From: Geosiphon pyriformis
Taxonomy: Eukaryota > Glomeromycota > Glomeromycetes > Archaeosporales > Geosiphonaceae
Direction of reading: 5' to 3'
Assembly (NCBI GenBank): GCA_016748015.1
Contig: JAAOMT010000648.1
Location: forward strand, 48,659-112,658
Length of the DNA: 64,000 nucleotides
Below are positions 57,600-64,000 of this stretch, piece by piece (position 1 is the first letter of the stretch; the number at the start of each line of letters is the position of its first letter). The position numbers and the translations under genes are program-made. Under the pieces are notes generated by a model. It made no database searches and was not told where the DNA came from. It saw only the letters and a program-made list of their open reading frames with translations.

Positions 57600-59397
57600 A
57601 TGAAGAAATCTGTTAAAGGCTTTGGTCTTGTTAATAGTAAAAAAAGTATTGAAAAGAATATTGCTTTTAGAAAGAAAAAGAAAGATAGTGTTTTGAAGAA
57701 TAGTATTGCTAGTAAACTCATCTTGTCCAATAAAGCTGTTGGTAATTCTTGGGAGTCTGAAGCTGGTAATACTACTAAATCCAATAGTGTTGATATAGAA
57801 GAGAAGTGTTTGGTAAAAAAAACCAGTGTGAATTATGGTAAAAAGAGTTTGTTTATAGAAGGCAATTCCAACCAAACACCAAAAAGTTCGAGATTGGTGA
57901 CCAAAAAGTCTTGGATATATTATTGGGAAAAATCAATTTTTTGGATAATATTAGTAATAATAACATTCTTTTAGATACTCCGGTAATTCTCTCTCTTTCT
58001 CTGAAAAATTTGGTCAATGTTTCTGTTTGGAAATTTTTTGCTATAGATATTGAACTGGACAAGATGGCTGGGAAATTTTCTTAGAAAAAGCTGGTGGTGG
58101 TCAGAAAATTATTCTCAAAAGTCAATGGTTTTGGGGGAGGCCTTTACTTCCTCAAAATTTTCAGGGATTATCTGTGCTTTCTTCACTTCTGAATCTAGTT
58201 TGGCACAGACTACAGAAAAGGCAAAAGCAGTGAATATTTTGGTTAATACTAATCTTAAGAGATCAGCTAGTCATTCAGATCAAACTGGTGATAAAGAAAA
58301 TTCCAGTTGGAATTTCGGCTGAGGCTGTGCATATTGCATTTTTTGAATTTGGTTCTGTTGTGTTGATTAAAATGCAGTTGGTAGGACTTTGGCAAAAGGC
58401 TGTGGTGAAATTTGCCCAATCAGATCAGGCTGATTTGGTTGCAGTTAGATGGTTTATTTTAATTGAGAAAAATGCCATAAGAGTGGCCAAGGCTAATACA
58501 GACAAGAAATCATGGGATATAAGGGATCAGCATAGGACTTTGCTTTATATACTTCTAATAAGCACCAATGTTCATGATATCTGGGACTTTATTGGCTCTG
58601 TGGGTAGAAAAACATGTATTATTGATCAACATCCTGTTATATATGCCTGAGCCAGGTGTGCTGTTGTTTGTTTTGATTTTGTTGTTTTAATTAATGCCAT
58701 CATGGAAACTACACCTGTCTTAAAGGATGTTAATTTGCACTGGTTTTATCTGGGTTTTGCTAAGTGTGCTAAGTATGGAAAATTGGGTCATATCTTTCTG
58801 AACTGTTCTGTAAATAGAAATGTTTCTCCTAGTGGCCCATCTCATAAGATATTGTCAAATGATGATAAAAGCAGACTGGCTTCCATTTATGCTAAACACT
58901 CTGCTCTAATCTTCTATCTGGTTTCTTTTGGTGGTGCCTCTTAGACCAATGTTGTTAGTAGATCTTTATTTCTTTTTCTTTCTGTATGCAATGGCTTAGC
59001 TGTTTCTGGTTTTTTTTCAGAGATAAAACCTACCTTGATAATGTCTATAGAATTGAACAATAGGTTTGCTGCTCTTGAGCATAGTTTTGCTAGTCTCATG
59101 GAACATGTTGACAAGTTGGCTAAGAGATTAGACTTACCTGGGCCAATAGTTTCTTAGTCTAGCCTTGAATGTTAGCCATTGGTGACCCCTTTATCACAGA
59201 ATCAAGGAGTGGATATAGTGATAAGTGAGAGTTCAGATGTGGTCACTAGTAATGAGACTATTGTAAAAGCAGCAGTTTTTAATTTTTTAGTTATTTTTAA
59301 AATGGAAGATACTCTAAACAATCTTTTGATTATAGTTATGAGTCTTTCAGCCAAAATAGACAATGCTGGTTTGGTTTCTGCTATTCTTTTTTCTTAA
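57600..59397 (+). pseudogene. LINE-5 ORF1 (beta type), broken
   Basis: It starts Met-Lys-Lys-Ser, with beta-type EEKCLVKKTSVNYGKK near 57800, then shifts frame between about 57960 and 58290. Later blocks in the second frame: PVGISAEAVHIAFFEFG near 58306, LVGLWQKAVVKFAQSDQAD near 58378, HDIWDFIGSVGRKTCIID near 58573 (this copy keeps the Trp lost in LINE-2 and LINE-4), a knuckle CAKYGKLGHIFLNC with one Cys to Tyr near 58767, and a C-terminal segment. Stops include TGA near 58648, TAG near 58942 and TAG near 59156. Confidence 0.8.
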
Positions 59398-59398
59398 T

Positions 59399-59963
59399 AA
59401 TAGATCTAGTTTGGAAATTTGCAACATGCAATATTTGTGGTATCAATGTTTCTGCCAAGCAGAAAGACATTGTTTGTTAACATATAGAATCTGGAAGTAT
59501 AGTTTCTATTATTATGGAAACAAAGTTGAGATCTAATATTAGGCCATAAATTATAAACAAGTTTAATGGGATGAGAATATTCTCTTTCAGTTTAAACAAA
59601 GGGTTTCTTGGTGCTGAAATGGTGATTATTATAAACAATTCTCTTGCATATCATGTTTTTAAGATTGAAGAGATTTCTGGTCATCTTATTTCTGTTTGGC
59701 TCCTTTTTAAGGGCAAGATGTTAATAGTAATTTTGGGCCTATATACTGGTGCTTCTGCTGAGACCAGGTTTGGCCAAGCTTGTGAAATCAACTCTTTTAT
59801 TGTCAAGGCTGTTAATTCTTCTATATTCACAGTTCTAGGTGAAAATTTCAATGAAAATGGATCTAAGAAAAGTGCTAGTTTTAAGTTCTGCTTGGATTTG
59901 AAATTGGTTAATTTCTTTGGTAAACACTCTCTGGTCAAAGCTTCCACTTGAAGCAATTCACGG
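59399..59963 (+). pseudogene. LINE-5 ORF2, endonuclease N-terminus only
   Basis: It opens DLVWKFATCN; the TAATG junction has changed to TAATAATAG. The METKL motif lies near 59517, FNGMRIFSFSLNKGFLG near 59565 and GENFNENG near 59837, where GDFN has become GENFN. A stop in place of Trp (KAST, then TGA) lies near 59949. It ends at the G3 LTR. Confidence 0.8.
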
Positions 59964-60789
59964 TATTACAGATGATTATTTGGAGTCTCAAATCAAATAA
60001 CAAATTCATAACTTGGTGCTCAATATCTTGACAATGCTGGTGATACTAGTATGTTGATTGTATCTGAAGGTTTTAGAGTTGAGTCCTTTGTATAATGAAC
60101 AGAGATTTAATAATGATATAGTTGGTTGGTAAGTTGTGTTCCCAATTTCTGTCTTCAGCTTGGTGGCCAGTTTATTCTGGCAGTCATGCCCTTCTGGTAA
60201 GCTATCCATTAATATATATATAATTTTACCCTTATTTCTGGGTCTTTTACCAGGCTATCCATGACATCAATTACTTAGCACTTTAATCCTTAATTAATTA
60301 GTATACTACAGTAAAAATCAAAGAAAAAAAGAAATAAAAGAAAATAAAAAAATAAGCCAAGGCAATGTGCACATTAGTATCTTGTCAATAGTCATAATCA
60401 AGAGCTATTGTTCCAGTGTGGTTAGATATCAATTACTATCAACATAAAGTGTTGATAGTGGGAAGTGGATTTGGATAGTGAATGATTTATTTATTTTAAT
60501 ATTTGTAAATAGAAGATTTCTTACTAAAAGATTTTTTTTTCTACTTCTAACATTACCACTATATATACATAATTGATGTTCTATAAGATTGCTCACATTC
60601 TTGAGCAATATGCTATAATTTCTTGAGCAATGCTCATATTGCTGAGTGATGTATTCTAATTTTCCAATATTGCTCCATATTGCTGAGCAATGTGTCATGT
60701 TTTCTGACATTGCTGCACATTGCTGAGCAATGTGCCATGATTTTTATCATTGCTCTACATTGCTGAGCAATGTGCTTATGTACTACATA
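59964..60789 (-). repeat. G3 3' LTR (inner border uncertain)
   Basis: The outer end is clear at 59964. Sequence up to about 60790 is shared with the non-coding part of G0. A TGTTACAC at 61019-61012 could be the true LTR start, but it lies within the extra ORF and no purine tract precedes it. A TATA-like GTATATATA lies near 60570 on the sense strand. Confidence 0.55.
60635..60775 (-). repeat. 40-bp tandem repeats with a palindromic core in the G3 LTR
   Basis: Units start at 60635, 60676, 60716 and 60756 (periods 41, 40 and 40 bp). Each contains ATTGCTGAGCAAT, a near-perfect inverted repeat (TTGCT/AGCAA), flanked by CA and GTG. The last unit is partial. G0 retains only degenerate traces near 660-720. 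Confidence 0.8.
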
Positions 60790-61272
60790 CTATTCACTCA
60801 TTGGTCTACTATTCTCTTTATATCTGTTTTTCTTTTTATGAGTAATATTATTTCCTCTTTTTTAATATTGAGCTCCATTGAAATTTTCATTCTAAATTAG
60901 CTCTAATACTTCTTTTTCTAGTATTGTTTGTTCGACTTTATTTTTCATGTCTTCTATTTGTACATTGTTCATTCTTCCCTATTGGTTAATAGTTATGGTT
61001 TCTATGTCAGAGTGTAACAGTATTTCTGGATAGTTCTGAAATATATTGTGCAGTCAGTAAATTGTTCTTACATGTAGTGTTAAGTTCGTCTTTTTCCCAA
61101 TAAATTCTTCAATTTGCTGTATTATGTTTTGGTTAAATATCCTCTTGGATTTGTCAATATACAACTCTTGAATATTTAACTTTCGACCTAACTGATAGTA
61201 ATAGTATGATATTGGAAGTTGTTTTGTCTATTGCTTCCAATTTTCTTTTGTAAGTTTTTCTGTTGATGCCAT
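60790..61272 (-). pseudogene. Unrecognised ORF after pol in G3
   Basis: 161 codons in one frame from ATG 61272 to TAG 60790, 195 bp downstream of the pol stop. The protein begins MASTEKLTKENWKQ, has a Tyr run (SYYYYQLGRKLNIQ), an Ile/Gln/Glu-rich middle, and a charged region VEQTILEKEVLELI. Five internal stops, including TAG after WKQ, a stop in RTIY-LHN, and those after NQ, LI and AQY. The last three are shared with G0. No signal peptide or membrane span is visible, so it does not look like an envelope gene. It could be a displaced gag-like or accessory protein; the function is unknown. Confidence 0.5.
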
Positions 61273-61466
61273 AATAGGTATTTTTCCAAAAGTGTTCTTT
61301 ACTTTTTTTATTATTTTATCTGACCAGTTTTTATCATTCTTTGGTAACCGCTGATATGGTGTATTCTTTGTCTTTCTTTTGGTGTTTTGATAGCAAATTG
61401 TTTGGTTGTTAACAATAATTTCTATGTCTAAAGGTTGTTAACTTAAGACCTGGAATAATTGTTGAG

Positions 61467-62760
61467 TTATAATGTGAATATAATCTGGTATTTCCATTTT
61501 TTTTCCTTGGTTGTCTTTGTTGTGTATACTGTGTTTTTATATACTCTTTCATTGTTTGATTTTATGTGTTTGGTCCAATGATTATAATTGGTTCTAGATC
61601 TTGTGGAATCTTCTTTGGTTGAACTAGTATTCATTGTACTTCCAATTGTAGAATGTTATTGGTGAATGATAATGCTATTTGGTAATATGGTTTCAGTCGA
61701 TTACTATGTGCTGCTTTGGTTAAGATTTTGTTGTTCTATCTTAATTTATAAGCTCCATTTCCAAGAATTTCTTCATGTAAAATGTTCTATCCCATTTGAG
61801 GTCAAATTTTCCACTCCATTGTTTTTCCACTTTGGTACAATATAGAAGTACTTTGTCTTCAATCTTGAATTCAACTGGTTTATCTGATAATTGGTTATTG
61901 TGTTGTTCTTTTTGCTTTTCTTGAGACTTTTGAATATTATCAGCTGCTTTTTGTCATCTGTTTTCTAGTGTTTTTATTAGGTCATATGTTCTTTTCAACA
62001 ATGTTTCTTGGAAATTAGCTTCTGTTATTGGTTCAGTTGGATATGTGTTGATCTTTATCTCAACTGGTAATGTTGCTGTTCTACCATATACTAATTTAAA
62101 TGGTGTTGCTTGTGTAGTATCTTGTCTCATTGTTCGATAAACAAATAATACTGATGGTATAAACAAATCCCATTCATCTTGGTTTTTTTGACTGATTTTG
62201 GCAATTGCTTTACACAATATTCTATTGAATCTTTTAACTAGTCCATTGGTTTGTGGATGATATAGTAATAATAATGGTCTTTTTATCCCAAATCTCTGAC
62301 TTAATTCTGTTAATGTTTTATTCACAAAATGAGTTTTTTGATCTGATAGTAGTTCTTTTGGACATCCATGTTAACATATCAAATCTTAATAAACAAATTT
62401 GGCAATGGATTCTGCATCTGCTCTTTAAATGGTTTTTGCTTCTGGTCATTTTGTGAGATAGTCCATAGCTACTGCAATATATCTGTTGCTTCTACTGGTG
62501 ATTGTTAATGGTCTGACTAAGTCAATTCCAATGTGATCAAATGGTTGTCCTACTTTGATTGATCTTAATAGTTCACTGGATTTTGTTCCACCTCTTCTTT
62601 GACAAGCATCACAACTTTGAACATATTGTATAATGTCTGGATACATTGATGGTCAATAGTATCTTTTTCTGGTTCTTTCTATGATTGCTTTTTTATGAAA
62701 ATGTCCTGCTGTTGGATCTAAGTGCATGTTAAACAATATTGTTTCTTTTTCTGATTTTGT
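61467..62760 (-). pseudogene. G3 integrase
   Basis: HHCC finger: HLDPTAGHFHKKAIIERT near 62710 and CDACQRRG near 62605. Core: first Asp in HIGIDLVRPLT near 62545, second Asp in LLSDQKTHF near 62340, and the Glu expected in NGLVERFN is Lys (NGLVKRFN near 62250). The C-terminal domain (FKIEDKVLLYCTKVEKQWSG near 61870, GNGAYKLR after a frameshift near 61775) runs to TAA at 61467. Stops occur at Trp positions (61954 TGA in RWQKAADN). Loss of the third catalytic residue makes it inactive. It would insert the cDNA into chromosomal DNA. Confidence 0.85.
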
Positions 62761-62989
62761 AATTACTCTGGTTGGTTGGTCTGAATTTCTTCTGTTTTTC
62801 TGGTAAAGTATATTTTGATGATTGATGAAATATTTTGATTGCTGTTTTATGTTGTTTTGTTCTTTTTGAGATAATTTCTCCTTGAACGATTGAGTATTTA
62901 TATAATGCTAGAGTTGTTGGTATTTTTGTGTGTTTATCTTTTATTATATTTTTTTTGGGTTGAAATGTTTTTAGATTTGTCTCATTTGC

Positions 62990-64000
62990 GACAATCCATT
63001 AGCATTTCTATTGTCTTTTTCTTTTTTATAATGTACTGTATAATTGAATGGTGAAAGTTCTATTTTCCATCTGGCATGGCAATTGTCTGCAAATTCTTGT
63101 TTCTGAATTGAAGTCAATTCTTTGTGATCCATATATACTTCAAAATTTTGGCTTAAGTATTCTCTCCATTTGATAACAGCTTAATAGATTGCTAAATGTT
63201 TCAGTGCTGAAGTTCTATAGTTTATTTCAGCTGGACTTAAACTTCTACTGGTGTAAACTATTGGATGCTCTCTTCTGTCAGGTCTTTTCTGTGATAGTAC
63301 TGCTCCCAATGCTTGACCTAATACATCAGTAGTAATGATAAATGGTTTGTTGTGATCTGAATACATTAATATTGGAGCTTGGATAAGCTTTTTTCTCAAT
63401 GTGTCGAATGTTTCTTGTTGAGTTTTAGTCCATTTATACTTAGCATTTTTGGTTTGTAGATGGTGAAATGGCTGAGCTAGTTTAAAAAAGTTCTTGATGA
63501 AGCAGCAATAGTAGCCTGCGAATTCCAAAAATGCCTTTAGTTCTGGCAAATTGGCTGGTACTGAAAAGTTCTTAACTACTTCGATCTTGTTTGAATCTGT
63601 TTTAATTTTGTCTTTGCTCACTACATGTCCCAAAAACTTGAGTTCAGTTTTTCCAAAGAAACATTTGGTTGCATTTAGTTTCAATCCAGCTCTTCTTAAT
63701 CTTTCGAATACTTGTTAGAGATAATGCAAATAATCATCAAATGTTTTTGAGAACACATTGGTATTATTCAAGTATACAACTACCAATTTCCATAGTAATC
63801 CAGTATAGACAATTTTCATGAACTGTTGAAATGTTGCTGAAGCATTCATCAAGCCAAATAACATGACTTCAAACTCAAAATTTTTTTTTCTTGTGATGAA
63901 TGCTGTTTTTTCTTTGTCAGCTGGATCCATGGCTACTTGCCAGTAACTACTATCTAAGTCCAGTGTTGAGAACCATTTATTTTCTCCAAAAGCGTCAAAT
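62990..64000 (-). pseudogene. G3 reverse transcriptase and RNase H (partial, enters from the window edge)
   Basis: From the right edge: the LDSSYWQVAMDPADKEKTAF region, VMLFGLMNASATF near 63860, then YLNN (both Asp of YLDD are Asn) near 63770, LNATKCFFGKTELKFLGHVV near 63670, and RNase H with ITTDVLGQALGAVLSQ near 63340, YTSRSLSPAEINY and MDHKELTS near 63130, ending with NANGLSQMRQI near 62990. One frame throughout, with stops at 63715 and 63181 among others. Asp to Asn at both RT catalytic residues (GAT to AAT) rules out activity. Confidence 0.85.

Larger units (their letters stand above)
57450..59963 (+). mobile_element. LINE-5: 5' part of a LINE (beta ORF1), cut off by G3
   Basis: 5' leader at 57453-57527, ORF1 (57600-59397), then the start of ORF2 as far as the endonuclease, where CTTGAAGCAATTCACGG is followed by the G3 LTR. 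It is inserted in the G1 remnant right behind LINE-4. More A/T-rich than LINE-4, so probably an older copy. The continuation should lie beyond G3, outside the window. Confidence 0.85.
59964..64000 (-). mobile_element. G3: degraded Ty3-type LTR retrotransposon, minus strand
   Basis: The left border reads TATTACAG (LTR end CTGTAATA on the sense strand) and interrupts LINE-5. From right to left: RT, RNase H, integrase (to 61467), an extra ORF (61272-60790) and the 3' LTR. It is the same family as G1 and closely related to G0 in the LTR. Pol keeps one frame from the window edge to about 61780, with stops and damaged active sites, so the element is inactive. Confidence 0.88.

Noticed and set aside
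60590-60780. CRISPR-like array because of regularly spaced 40-bp repeats
   Set aside because: Units are contiguous tandem repeats with no unique spacers, inside an LTR of a fungal retrotransposon.
61012-61019. TGTTACAC (sense strand) as the start of the G3 LTR
   Set aside because: It would place the LTR border inside the post-pol ORF, which stays in frame across it, and no purine tract precedes it; left open as a possibility only.

Overview
The window looks like nuclear DNA of a fungus, most likely an arbuscular mycorrhizal fungus (Glomeromycotina). This is inferred from the very AT-rich spacers, the one intron-bearing host gene and the style of the retroelement proteins; no rRNA or species marker is present. 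It is a retrotransposon graveyard with a single recognisable host gene: a sphingolipid (dihydroceramide) delta4-desaturase on the minus strand at 10.46-11.65 kb, with one 85-bp intron, in a small island of higher GC.

Everything else that can be read is mobile DNA. Six copies of a two-ORF non-LTR retrotransposon (LINE) are present: LINE-A (1.3-8.2 kb, -), LINE-1 (13.7-20.6 kb, +), LINE-2 (21.6-28.4 kb, -), LINE-3 (34.9-41.7 kb, -), LINE-4 (42.7-57.3 kb, +, split by an LTR element) and LINE-5 (57.45-59.96 kb, +, truncated). Older fragments lie at 28.8-32.0 kb. ORF1 carries a CCHC knuckle. ORF2 carries an APE-type endonuclease, reverse transcriptase, RNase H and a C-terminal CCHC finger. All copies begin with the same inverted-repeat leader, and the 3' ends I can see share one hairpin and end in an A-rich tail.

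Ty3-type LTR elements are nested with the LINEs. G0 (1-1333) ends inside LINE-A. A solo LTR (4219-5635) sits in the LINE-A endonuclease. A fossil LTR lies at 8.2-9.0 kb. An old minus-strand element, G1, is cut into pieces at 34.6-34.9, 41.7-42.7 and 57.30-57.45 kb by LINE-3, LINE-4 and LINE-5. The young element G2 (46877-54742) sits inside LINE-4. G3 (59964 to the window end, -) truncates LINE-5.

G2 is the best preserved. One 1,903-codon frame encodes gag, protease, a Cys-rich region, a dUTPase domain, RT and RNase H, but its integrase is deleted after the zinc-binding domain. The most interesting points are the dUTPase in G2, the reassortment of ORF1 and ORF2 types among the four full-length LINEs, the conserved LINE 5' inverted repeat, a TAATG stop-start junction between ORF1 and ORF2, an extra ORF after pol in G3, and a decay pattern dominated by G:C to A:T transitions that turns Trp, Gln and Arg codons into stops.
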